Source: Arachnopeziza araneosa
Taxonomy: Eukaryota; Ascomycota; Leotiomycetes; Helotiales; Arachnopezizaceae
Assembly: GCA_003988855.1 (NCBI GenBank)
Contig: QYAI01000080.1
Coordinates: 112,531-176,530, forward strand
DNA length: 64,000 nt
Direction of reading: 5' to 3'
Below the pieces are notes generated by a model. The model ran no database searches, was not told where the DNA came from, and worked only from the letters and a program-made list of their open reading frames with translations. Below, piece after piece: positions 54,135-64,000 of the stretch. The position numbers and the translations under genes were made by a program. Each line of letters starts with the position of its first letter. Within the stretch, counting starts at the first letter, position 1.

Positions 54135-56341
54135 TTAGTCCTTGCTCCTCTTCTTTTTCTTCTTTTCGGACTTCTCGCCATCGTCCTCCGATTTCCGCTT
54201 TTTGCTTTTGCTGGGCGTCTCCTCTGGTGTGGCTGCTCCAATTGCCTTGGCTTCTCTCTTCGCGTCCTTTTTGCTGTAGACAATGGGTGTTCCATCAGGG
54301 TTCACTTTAATATGGCCTTTTGCCAGCTTCTTCTTGTACTTTTTGAGGCTCAGCCCAGCAGCTTCTGCGCGCTGGACGTCTGGATCTTCAGCCGACGAGG
54401 CAGCAGGTACAACACCAGATCTTCGAGCTTCTTGATCAGCTTTCTTTTGTCGTCTGAGGGCACGGTCAGCTTGTCTCGCTTGTTTAGTCTTCCTCTCAGC
54501 CCGTTTTCGAGCTTTATCATCAGCCATTGAGACACGACGCTCATGGCGTTCCTTCTTGCGAGCTTTCTTTGCTTTGATGGTATTTCCGAGAATAGAAGAT
54601 TGCCAATTACGCTGAGGAGATGGTGGGGGATCAATGGTATCATCTGAGATTGAAGAAAGAGTATCTGACCTGTCATCGTCTGTTGACTTCTGAGCCACAG
54701 GCTTAGCCTTGGTACCATTAAGAGGTGGAGGTTCAAGGCCAAGGCCAGCATCAACATCTGCCATTTCCTCATCTTCATCTTCTGACTCATCATCTTTGAC
54801 CACTTCGATCAAAGGTTTCTTGGCCTTCTTCTCCTTCTTCTCCTTTTTGTCTTTTTTGTCCTTTTTCTCTGAAGGAGCGACCGCGGCAGGCTGACCAGGT
54901 GCGACTCCATCAGCATCTGGATTATACTTTCGCGCCTCTTTCACTTCCCATTTGTCAGGTTGTGCAACAGCTTTTCCATTTGGAGCAACAGCAACTCCTC
55001 TAGGTAATAAAGGCTTTCCTTCCAGCGCTCGAAGGTGGTGCTCAACCTTTCCTCTCATTTTCACACCAAAGGCCACCCGTTCTTCCTCATCAACATCATC
55101 ACCTTTGCCTTCACCACCAGCACTCCAGTCTGACAGAGCATCCACACGAAGACCTGTGGCAGCCTTTGCCGCTAACATACGTGCGATCTTTCCCTTATTT
55201 TTACCAGTGGCTTGACCAACAAGTGAGGCGTGGTAGATCAGACCGTATTTTGGTGTATCATGCTTGGTCTTAAGCGCCCTGAACAAAGCCTTTTCAGCAC
55301 CAAGAATTTGTATAGTGCTGGCGGGGCTCTTTGCAAGATTCATGAGAGAGCCAGAATGTGCAATCAATCTAGCTCCAACTAGTTCACCAACTAACTCTGT
55401 TAAATTTGGTGCAATGGCAAGCATACGAGCAGTCAAATAGCTCGATAGTTGTGCACGGTACTCTGTGAAGCCAACTACCTGTTCCGCCAAGAGCTGAATG
55501 TTTGCGAGATCATCATTGGTGATCTCAGTACCCATGCTTACTTCCGCAGCGGCTTTGACAGCGGTTTCGATCTCTTCGGGTAGAATATCCGAAAGGTCGC
55601 TGTTTGAGCAGTTTTGACGCATGCCTTGCTTAAGAATAACTCGAGCGTAAGCGAGATTATCGTTTACAATCTTGCCCATCTCAGGGAAATGCCATCCATA
55701 CCATTCCTTCACTCTCATGGCATATGTATTCAGCTCCTTATCCAAATCGTCGAGAAGGGCGATTGCTTGGACGATCATAGTATCAACCTTGTCGGGCGAG
55801 AAGCGAAGCTTGTGACGTGATAACGAATGTGATAGACCAAGAGACATAGTAGCAATGCTCTCCTCAGCCAAACCGGGAATTAGTGAGGGTAGATGGTCGC
55901 GAATGGCGCGGAAAATATCATTGGTAGTAGAGTCGGATATTGGTGAAAGCGTGATGCCTGGCAATTTGTTGATAGCTGCTCCTAACTTTGGGTCTGCAAC
56001 AGCAAGAGAAGCTTTCTTTTCATCTTTGATCGAATCCAGTAGGCTAGTCAACATGGGCGAAACTTTCCCCTCCACCAAAGACGCAATCTCTTCCAATGCG
56101 GTGGCTGCACTGTCGAACTTCAAAAATTTCTTCAACTTCAAGCTATAGACCGAATACTTTTAGTATATGGTGCGGCGAATAGAGCGACATTATTGCTATT
56201 CAATTGGACTTACAGCTCATTGATACTTTCAGCGGTCTCAACTTCTGCAGACCAATCTCCCTTCTTCAACAGCTTCTTGTCCTTGGCTTTGAAAAGCGCA
56301 AGACCCGCTGAGGTTTCTTCCAAAATAAATAATGGTGCCAT
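54135..56341 (-). CDS. NOP58: Nop58, box C/D snoRNP core protein, 2 exons, 711 aa
   Basis: Exons 56341-56214 and 56142-54135, phase 2, 71-bp intron. The N-terminal NOP5 domain ([20 protein letters not shown]...) is followed by LKLKKFLKF, the NOSIC/coiled-coil region ([40 protein letters not shown]) and the Nop snoRNA-binding domain ([60 protein letters not shown]). Nop58 pairs with Nop56 to scaffold 2'-O-methylation snoRNPs in the nucleolus. The Lys/Glu tail is long: after the normal KKE/D-type run ([17 protein letters not shown]) about 250 more residues follow, making it longer than most fungal Nop58 proteins I know (around 510-600). A missed intron in this tail is possible but the frame is open. 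Divergent from VMA6. Confidence 0.95.
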
Positions 56342-56549
56342 CTTTTCGGATGTCACTTGTTGTCGTGGTGGTGTGGAAGAATATTCATAAAATATTAATG
56401 GAGCTTCGAATCAAAAATTTCTAAACCCAGCGGAAGAAAATTATTGGATCCAATGCACAGACCATGTTTGTCACGTGGAGCGATAGCTTCATGATGAAGG
56501 CTGCTACGAAAGACCATCACAACCCAAGCAACGAGCTCGCAGTCACAAA
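56342..56549. promoter_or_regulatory. bidirectional promoter NOP58/VMA6
   Basis: 208 bp between start codons with a CACGTG core at 56472-56477, flanked as GTCACGTGG. Shared control of both genes is plausible. Confidence 0.5.
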
Positions 56550-57786
56550 ATGGAGGGCCTTTTCTTCAATGTGAACAATGGGTATGAGCTTCTAAACTTC
56601 GGTGAGCTTGTTACTGATACATCGCAGCTACTTAGAAGGCATTGTTCGAGGATATCGCAATGGACTCTTGACTGGGCAAAACTACAACAACCTGATCCAA
56701 TGCGAGACGATCGATGGTAAGGACGAGAGGAGCGTAGAGAGAGCTCAGCTGACTGGAGATAGATCTGAAGCTTCAACTTGGTCCCGCTTATGGTGATTTC
56801 CTTGCATCGCTCCCACCGAATCCGTCAACCTCAACCCTCGCTGCCAAAACAACCGACAAGCTGATTTCTGAGTTCCGCTATGTACGAGCAAATGCTGTCG
56901 GATCGTTGGCAAAGTTCATGGACTATTTGACTTACAGTTATATGATCGACAACGTTGCTTTGCTCATCACCGGAACATTACACGAACGAGATACTAGAGA
57001 ACTACTGGAAAGATGCCATCCTCTTGGATGGTTTGAGACCATGCCAGTCTTGTGTGTGGCTACCAACATTGAAGAACTCTATAACAGTGTTTTGGTTGAA
57101 ACACCCTTGGCACCGTATTTCAAGGGAAGCTTGAGCCACCAGGATTTGGACGAACTGAATATTGAAATTGTCCGGAATACCTTGTACAAGAATTACCTCG
57201 AGGACTTCCATCATTTCGTGAATAACGATTCAGAGCTTGCCGGTACACCAACGTCAGAAGTCATGAACGAGATCCTTGAGTTCGAGGCTGATCGAAGAGC
57301 TATCAACATAACCCTGAATTCTTTTGGAACAGAGCTCTCCAAAGCGGATCGTAAGAAGCTGTATCCAAACTTCGGCCGTCTTTACCCCGAGGGATCATAC
57401 ATGCTATCCAGGGCAGATGATATCGAAGCTGTTAGACTTGCTGTGGATGGCGTTGGCGATTATAAGGGATTCTTTGAAGCGACCGGATTGGGGCAGAGCA
57501 GTACTGGAGCAGGAAATATGAGCGGCGGACTGGGCGGAGATGGAAAGAGTTTGGAGGACATGTTTTACCAGAAGGAGATGGAAATTTCGAAGGGTGCCTT
57601 TACAAGACAATTCACATACTCCATTGTGTATGCTTGGGTGAAGCTGCGAGAACAGGTACGTCGAAGCCAGAGAGCCAGGATCTTAAACTAATCATCACAT
57701 AGGAAATCCGAAATATCACTTGGATTGCTGAATGCATAGCACAGAATCAGAAGGAGAGAATTGGCAATTACATTAGTGTATTCTAG
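56550..57786 (+). CDS. VMA6: V-type ATPase subunit d (Vma6), 4 exons, 365 aa
   Basis: Exons 56550-56581, 56628-56716, 56763-57655 and 57703-57786, phases 2, 1, 0; introns 46, 46 and 47 bp. The product reads MEGLFFNVNNGYLEGIVRGY, NGLLTGQNYNNLIQCET, DLKLQLGPAYGDFL, FRYVRANAVGSLAKFMDYLT, SYMIDNVALLITGTLHERDT, CHPLGWFETMPVL and ends ECIAQNQKERIGNYISVF, all diagnostic of subunit d. It is a V0 peripheral subunit on the cytosolic side of the vacuolar membrane, coupling the c-ring to the central stalk for proton pumping. Length agrees with the family. A Gly/Ser-rich loop (about 283-300) replaces a less regular loop in yeast. Confidence 0.96.
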
Positions 57787-57933
57787 AACATGAGGATATG
57801 GTTTGAACCCTTGTAGGACTTGAACCAGGTTGTAGTTCTTATAGGCGGGGGCGCTGGGAGACTATGCAATGCTTTATAATTTGCCTTATGCTATATATTG
57901 TACAAACTCCTGTGTGATGCACAAGTACATAAT

Positions 57934-58943
57934 CTACAAGCTGATTTCGCCCATATAAGTAGCCTCGCTCAATCCCAGAGTATCAACCAAATACTGCCAT
58001 CTTTCTCCTCCACGTTCCTTTCTCTGCATGTAGCTCAAAAGCTTCTGCCTCTTGTGAACCATGACTCTCAGATTTCTCTTGTTCATCTTATCTTTCTTAC
58101 CATTCTTCCCTAGCTCATTAGCAAGAACCCTTATCTTCGCTGTCAGGATCGCAATCTGGACCTCTGAACTCCCAGTATCGGGCCCACCTCTTGGGGTCTT
58201 CTCAGGTTGTGGGACACCTCCCAATATCTCGGGATTGACCGGTGGTCGAGGTCGAAGAGCATTGTCCGTATTATGGCGCCCAAAAGTCTCTATACACCTC
58301 ATAGTATTCGCCCTCGTCTTATCCTTCGAGTTTGCATTCGCCAAACTCACAATCCTAGCCAAAGCCGTGACAGCCCTCTCGTGATCTTCTTTATGTTCTT
58401 TTATCAGCTTGGCTTCTTTGGTTGGATCGGCCGAGTCGCGGATCGTGTTGGCGACTGGTGCGGTTAGGTTAAAAGAGTGCTGAATGGATTTTTGGAGCTC
58501 GTGAGACTTGAGGAAGTGATTCAGGAGGCTGGATTCAGAGACTTTGACTTCAACTCCTTCGGGAGATGATTCGGAAAGTTTGGCATCGACAAGAACCGTA
58601 GAGCCCCCAACATTATCGAATGATTCCAGGAAGGGTGTAGGGATGCCGCGGACAGGATCTCCCATAGCGACTGTCCTCTGCCCATAGAGCTCCTGCTGTC
58701 GCGACAGATTCGCAGCTTTTCTTTGTTGCGCTTGTGCTACGGCATATGGATCTCGATATTTCTTCCGTTTCGCTGCTGAGGTAGCTTTTGTAGCTACAAA
58801 TGTGATGGGAAGAGAAGCATTTGATGAAGGTGCAGGCCGTAGGCGGACTAGTATTGTCAATTGAGCTGTATCGGAAGCAGCTTGTGCATCTACTTACGAT
58901 TCGAAACGCCGAAGCGCGACGGAACAGGTATTCGAGGAGGCAT
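57934..58943 (-). CDS. MRPS28: mitochondrial small-subunit ribosomal protein uS15m, 2 exons, 319 aa
   Basis: Exons 58943-58898 and 58847-57934, phase 1, 50-bp intron with a CAATTGAC branch. The basic N-terminus (MPPRIPVPSRFGVSN...RLRPAPSS) fits a mitochondrial presequence. The middle ~150 residues are a fungal extension (KRKKYRDPYAVAQAQQRKAA). The C-terminal third is the uS15 domain: PDTGSSEVQIAILTAKIRVL, NLRVMVHKRQKLLSYMQRKE and RWQYLVDTLGLSEATY. It binds small-subunit rRNA in the mitochondrial ribosome. The gene is head-to-head with cytosolic RPS0. Confidence 0.93.
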
Positions 58944-59164
58944 ATTGAGAAGTTGCAGTCCTGTTGACTTCTCACCCAAAAATTCCAGTGGCAGAATCGA
59001 GATGACAGAATTGGGACTAGCATAATCACGTGCTCGCGAAGTAGAACCGAAGCCGGCGAATCTTCGGCACACAACATCAATTATTCTCGCGAAGCTCAAC
59101 TTTTCGCAGCCTCAAAGATCTTCCATCTCGAACATTTGACCCTCAACACAGTCAAATAGCAAAG
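58944..59164. promoter_or_regulatory. bidirectional promoter uS15m/RPS0
   Basis: 221 bp between starts; contains a CACGTG core at 59027-59032 and pyrimidine-rich tracts before the RPS0 start, as in many ribosomal-protein genes. Confidence 0.5.
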
Positions 59165-60214
59165 ATGGCACCTTCAAACCTTCCCCCGATCTTTAATGCT
59201 ACTTCTCAGGACATTGAGATGCTCCTCGCAGCTCAGTCCCACTTGGGAAGCAAGAACCTTCAGGTGGGAATTTCGCAATATTGAACTCGACTTATCTAAC
59301 AGTCGAGATAGGTGCACATGGAACCTTACCTGTGGAAGACACGCCCTGATGGAATCAATGTCATCAACATTGGCAAGACTTGGTATGGAACTTGGGAATC
59401 TGTCTAGAAATTGTAGGTTAACAAATCTTGCAGGGAGAAGATCGTCCTTGCTGCCCGTATCATCGCAGCTGTCGACAACCCAGCCGATATCTGTGTGATC
59501 TCAGCTCGTCCGTACGGTCAACGTGCCGTCCTCAAGTTTGCTGCCCATACCGGTGCTGTCGCCATTGCTGGACGTTTCACTCCTGGTAACTTCACCAACT
59601 ACATCACCCGCTCCTTTAAGGAACCCCGCCTCATCGTCGTCACCGATCCCCGCACCGATGCTCAAGCTATTAAGGAGGCTTCATACGTCAACATTCCCGT
59701 GATTGCTCTCTGTGATACCGATTCCCCAACCGAATTCGTTGATGTTGCTATCCCAACTAACAACAAGGGTCGTCATGCTATTGGTCTGGTCTGGTGGATG
59801 TTGGCTCGTGAGGTTCTTCGTCTTCGTGGCTCGATCGCTTCTCGTGAAGCAGAGTGGGATGTCATGGTTGATTTGTACTTCTACCGTGATCCTGAGGCTG
59901 AGGAGAACAAGGAAGCTCTTGAGGAGAAGGTTCCAGGTATGTTTACGAAACTCGTCTACATAAGAATGCTGGCTAATCTAAATTTAGGTGTCGATGAGGT
60001 CGGCACTGGTGCTATCGAGTCAGGTTTTGCCGGCGGCAACACCGACTGGGAAGTCTCCGCTGGATCCACCTCCGCGTTTGCCGGTGCATCCGCAACAGCT
60101 GGTGCCCCTGCTGGTGCTACATCTTGGGATGCCACCGCTGATGGAGCTGACTGGAGCGCTGGTGGAGGAGAATGGGGAGCTGCCACTGATGCCAAACCCG
60201 CCGAGCAATGGTAA
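59165..60214 (+). CDS. RPS0: 40S ribosomal protein S0 (uS2), 4 exons, 299 aa
   Basis: Exons 59165-59263, 59312-59382, 59434-59936 and 59988-60214, phases 0, 2, 1; introns 48-51 bp, the usual crowding of introns near the start of fungal ribosomal-protein genes. Product: [113 protein letters not shown] and [20 protein letters not shown]. The C-terminal tail is Gly/Ala/Trp-rich ([19 protein letters not shown]), typical of fungal S0. It sits in the head of the cytosolic small subunit and is needed for 20S pre-rRNA maturation. Confidence 0.97.
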
Positions 60215-62149
60215 AAGCCTGAGGAATCAATCATACATATGGCTGTTCTATTTAAAGGTCCACTTGGTAGCACTCACGAGGGAAAGATACTCTATTGCTG
60301 TCCATTCTTTGCAGTGGTAGAGGGAATGCCCTGTGCGTCCAAACATTGGAGTGGCTTAACCGCACTCCGCCTTTGGCTAGCAACATCGTACAATAAAAAG
60401 AATAAATTCCTAGAGCAGACTTGACTCCACTCTCGTCTTCCATTCAACGTGCTTCTGTATGTGATGAAGTTGCATACACCCTTGCTCTTCTGTATGTCCA
60501 TCATCCCAACCCTGTGAACAGGGAGAAGGGGCTTAGCCGAGATCTCAACATTAAGACAACAACAACTCCAAACCACATCCACTTCTCCAATGATACAGAA
60601 CTACTGAAACTCACCTCTAGAAGAATTTCCCCAAAACTCATCTCCTCAATCATACTACGCAAAACCCTCATCTCAACCAACTCCAGCCGCCATCGACCAC
60701 CACGACCTCCGCATGCCAACTTTCCACACCAACCAGCCCAACACCACCCAACCCACCTCCAACAACGCCGATCAAAAACCGATCCATGATGCACTCGTCC
60801 CACGCACCGCACCGCACCGGATCCCCGTGGCGATCACAGAGCCGCACCACCACCCGCCCTAGCGCACCTCGCTCCAGCCCAGCACGCAGAGCCGAAATAC
60901 GACCTATCACCTCCCTGCCGCCTTCCGCATCCAGCACGCACGACGTGCTACTCGGTGTGCACGGAATCGAATCAACGGAGCGCGTCTCTGTTGCGGAAAG
61001 GCGTCTGTCTGGTTGGCTGGTTGGTTAGGGCCGTGGTGCGAGAAGAGCAGGTCACGACGTGGTGTGTGGTGTGTGGTGTGTGAAGAGGTTGGACGGCGGT
61101 ACGTGGGTACTTATTTGAGCGTGTGCCGGGGAGGGATGCTTATGTCATGCTGGGCAGTAGGGGTCTAGTCACGGGGAGAGAGAGAGGGAGGACCTGAGGT
61201 CAGGTCGTCACGGGCTGTCTGGTCAGCTTGGAGAAGGGGGCTCCAGGAGTCTTGGGGGAGCTGGGTGAGGTCTATCTGATGGGTTGGCTGGAGGGAGTGC
61301 GGCCAGATGAGGAAACAGAGGGAGTGTACGAGATCTAGTCCCCATCGAGGCATATTCCTTCTTCGTTCAGTCACACATCACTCCTCTGGGGTGGAAGTGT
61401 TCAATTTCATTACTCCAATGGTACTAACTCCATTCCAGGTCCCCCATCCTCCTACACTTTCCCAGACGCCCTTGAGCAGTATTCCCATGACGCTAAACCC
61501 TCCTAGGTGTCATTCTCGGGTGAAAAGAGCTCGAAACAGCTAGATCACCTCCGTCCTCCTCCAACAAGAAAAGCACGCACATGGGAGAGAGCCAGAGGTC
61601 CTGTTTTCCCTCTCTCTCTCTCCCGTCAAATGGACGAGGCAGGTACAAAAGCAGACTAGGGCCCTCCCCCAGCACGCTCCAAACGCCATCTGCAGCCAGC
61701 ACGCAAGGAGAGAGCACGCAGCAGGAGATCCCCCTGAACCCTCCACGGCAGCTGCCGCCTCGGGCCTGGACGAACGGGGACTACTGCAGGTTGCGGCGGC
61801 TGCCACTGCCAATCCCTTGCCGCTCGCACGCTGGCCGCCAGCCAGGCACACAACACAGCAGATAAAAGCAGCAGTGTGGGGGAGCCCGCCGCCAGTTCAG
61901 TACGGCGGTTAATTGCCGCCGTGCTTTGCTGGGACGAGACGACCCGGACCACGCTGCTGGTAAACTAAGGTACAGAGAAGTGAAATGCAAACAGACGAGA
62001 ACGCCACAGCCGAGCCGTTGGGATGGCGACGACGACAGTAGATGCCGGGAAGGAAATTCGTGATTCTGAATTCTGGTTTCAACTTTTGCGAGGCTGAATT
62101 GTGATGCTGAAATTAAAAAGTAGGAAATGAAGAAAAACGGAGGCGGAAT
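60215..62149. other. 1.9-kb gene-free, GC/CT-rich region
   Basis: 3' flanks of the convergent RPS0 and KXD1 genes plus unusual C-rich (about 60690-60900) and G/GA-rich (about 61160-61320) strand-asymmetric tracts, a GGTGTGT tandem repeat and a CT tract (61610-61622). Open frames here follow the biased composition and are not credible genes. Confidence 0.5.
61061..61081. repeat. 3 x 7-bp tandem repeat (GGTGTGT)
   Basis: Three perfect GGTGTGT units in the GC-rich spacer; a short minisatellite. Confidence 0.85.
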
Positions 62150-62939
62150 CTAGTATTCTGGTGATGGGTAGCGCGCGCGGGCTTGCTTGTACTCCTTTGG
62201 GTGTTTTCTTGAAGCTTTGGTTTTCAGAGTTCTGGAATGTAAATTAGCTCGTTTGTTCGTTTCCAATCACATTTTTAATTTGAATTCAAACGTGAGTTGC
62301 TCGCAAGATTCTCTCGCGGCTGCAAGCGCGATCTTGAGATTGGCAGCCAGGAGGAAAGGAGATTTGATTTTGAAGATGGTAGGAGAGAGAAACTTACGAA
62401 ACGCGCTTTTGCGTCCATTCCAAATCGCGCTTGACTTCCTTAGCATCCTGATAGCCCTCAGCGAGTCTAGCTCTCGATCTCGCAAGTCGCTGCTGAGCCA
62501 ACTGTTGCAATTCCTGCAACTCGCGGGTCTTGGCATTCAGAAGCCCGGAACTGTTTTCTTGTCAGTCTCGATTCGTCGTTTTGCGAAAGTGAGAGAGCGG
62601 ATAAACTTACGTTTGCGCCTGCATAGCAAGAGTGCGGTCCAAAGGAATGGGATCAAAGGCGCTGGCGAAGCGATCTTGCATGTATTCCTGCAAGTCGACG
62701 CCGTTTGCCGAGGCGGAGGAGTAGTCCTCGCCGCTAGCAGATCCGGCGTACGAAGATGAGGTCGCGGAATAAGCACTGTTGCCGTAGGAGGGTGCGGTGC
62801 CGGTGGTGACTGACTCTGGGGCTTCGGGTGGGGAGACGGCGTAGCCATGAGTTGGGGCGTAGGAGTACTGAAGGGGAGCCTTTGAAGGGACGGCGATGGG
62901 GAGGGATGTGGTTTGGTGGTAAGAGTATTGATAAGTCAT
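62150..62939 (-). CDS. KXD1: KXD1 (KxDL-motif) BLOC-1-related protein, 3 exons, 187 aa
   Basis: Exons 62939-62611, 62550-62398 and 62231-62150, phases 2 and 2; introns 60 and 166 bp. The N-terminal ~85 residues are Ser/Tyr/Ala-rich and disordered (MTYQYSYHQTTSLP...). The C-terminal half is the KXDL region: FDPIPLDRTLAMQAQTSGLL, NAKTRELQELQQLAQQRLAR, then GYQDAKEVKRDLEWTQKRVS with the KRDL motif (about residues 147-150), and a short basic tail KHPKEYKQARARYPSPEY. KXD1 proteins form small coiled-coil subunits of BLOC-1-type complexes controlling endosomal cargo and Rab GTPases. Without the two splices the KXDL block is not in frame with the ATG. Confidence 0.88.
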
Positions 62940-64000
62940 CTTGAAGGTTTGGATTGAGAAAGGCACAACGTTTGTGTGTGTGTGGGTGAGAAGGTGGAGT
63001 GAAGTAAGTGTAAGTGTGTGGAAGGATGAGAGCGCTTGGTATGAGTTGAAGTGTACTTTTGTTTGTAAGACAAACGGTTTGGATGTGGGATGGTTTGAAG
63101 TGAAGTGCAAACGGAGGATGATGGAAAGGAAAGAGAAAGGAATTCCTTCAAGGTCGACTCACTTCCTCCCTTTTATACTCCTTCCGGACCTCCCCAGCGC
63201 TAGCAACAGTCCAACCATCAACGAGGAAAGGCAAGTTGCCTCCCTCATTGTGCTTCTTCTTCTCTCTGACCCCGCTCGAGGTCGAGGAAGATAGGCTGAT
63301 CCTCCCTCTTCCTGACTCGTCTTCGCAGACAACCACTCACTCGTCACCGATCTTGCCATGCCCCTCCTCTGGCCCTCTCACGCTCACGCCTCTCCCCTCC
63401 AGACCATGCAGCAGTCGCAGGCGAGGGAGGGTCATCCATCCCTGGAACGTTCTGGCTTGCGCCGTGAGTCGTGGATTGGCAGTTTCTATTGCTCAGAGAT
63501 ATAGCCCGTTCATGGGCCAATTCCTCAAGTGCCGAAGCTGCCGTCTGGATTGGCTGATGGGCCTGTGTGGAACGGGGCAAAGGCAGAAACATTGCTCGTC
63601 GAGCAGCTAGCTCAACTTTTTTTCGTTGTGGTACTGGTGCTGGCTGGGATGGCAAGGGATGGAGTTGCTCGGTGTTACGCCTCGCCTCGTTTGTGGTTTG
63701 ATAGAGCAGGAAACAAGCGCGCTCTCTAAAGCAGCGCTGGAATAGAGGGGCTTTTCCCTCTTCCGTCTGGAGGGGTCGAATTGCCTGGCTTGGCTTGGAT
63801 TCTCTTGTGCGCGACGGTTTCGTCATCTTGGGCAGACGAGGACTGGCAAACGGCCGAGAGTGGACTCGGTAGAGCAGGATAATAGGAAAGAAGGAGTAGT
63901 TGTCATCAGGCAGATATGCATAGAATTTCCTGGTTCCTTTATGTATGTGTTGTCCCAACTCCCCCAAGGCAAAATCAGCCCCCCCCCCCCCCCCCCCCCC
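62940..64000. other. gene-free right end
   Basis: KXD1 promoter (TG/GT-rich on the plus strand at about 62970-63020) and CT-rich sequence; ends in a 22-base poly-C. An open minus-strand frame at 63344-63967 has composition-driven character and is not called. Confidence 0.5.
63979..64000. repeat. poly-C run of at least 22 bases at window edge
   Basis: Uninterrupted C from 63979 to the last base; the true length is unknown because the window ends inside it. Such a run may mark a contig end or an assembly/sequencing artefact. Confidence 0.8.

Noticed and set aside
60421..61028. Overlapping open frames in the GC-rich spacer after RPS0
   Set aside because: Pro/His/Arg- or Gly/Val-rich products on opposite strands reflect base composition, not protein families.
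63344..63967. 207-codon minus-strand open frame at the right end
   Set aside because: Composition follows the CT-rich strand bias and there is no domain, plausible start context or splice-compatible neighbour.

Overview
The window looks like nuclear DNA of a filamentous ascomycete (Pezizomycotina; a leotiomycete-like fungus is my guess). Genes are interrupted by short introns of about 45-140 bp with GTRNGT donors and CTAAC/CTGAC-type branch sites. Both strands carry genes, and spacers run from about 150 bp to 2 kb. The protein families are typical of filamentous fungi: HET-domain proteins, a PARP-E2 fusion, a modin-like protein, an AsaB/CmcJ-like oxygenase and KXD1. Nothing bacterial is present: no operons, Shine-Dalgarno sites, CRISPR arrays or insertion sequences. 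I built the exon models by hand from splice signals, reading phase and family knowledge; no alignment was run.

Left end (1-4.6 kb): a HET-domain gene cut by the window edge, then an AT-rich decayed block with a pogo/Tigger-like transposase remnant, small tandem repeats and the C-terminal half of a GH11 xylanase that has lost its 5' part. 4.6-15 kb: small fungal genes of unknown function, an HSL-type alpha/beta hydrolase and an Sds3-like deacetylase-complex subunit. 16-20 kb: a seven-exon gene for a ~1,210-residue protein joining a PARP catalytic domain to a C-terminal E2 (UBC) domain, the most unusual gene here. 20.7-24.4 kb: COG7 and a type II membrane protein resembling a PLOD-type glycosyltransferase. 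25-36 kb is accessory in character: a decayed hydrolase-like frame, a C2H2 zinc-finger gene with an odd 5' end, a stand-alone STAND-type N-terminal (Helo-like) protein, a complete HET-domain gene and an AsaB/CmcJ-like oxygenase.

36.7-60.2 kb alternates housekeeping and accessory genes: a 1,347-residue AT-hook protein; RPN6 head-to-head with SOF1; a HET C-terminal relic; a GPI-anchored cysteine-rich wall protein; a modin-like protein; NOP58 head-to-head with VMA6; and mitochondrial uS15 head-to-head with cytosolic RPS0. The right end holds a long gene-poor C/CT-rich stretch, the BLOC-1-related KXD1 gene and a 22-base poly-C run at the edge.

Two themes stand out. Housekeeping genes for ribosome biogenesis, translation, the proteasome and the vacuolar ATPase are arranged in compact divergent pairs about 190-220 bp apart. 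Between them lie genes linked to allorecognition and regulated cell death (three HET loci, a Helo-like protein), degraded genes and transposon remnants, as expected of fast-evolving fungal sequence.
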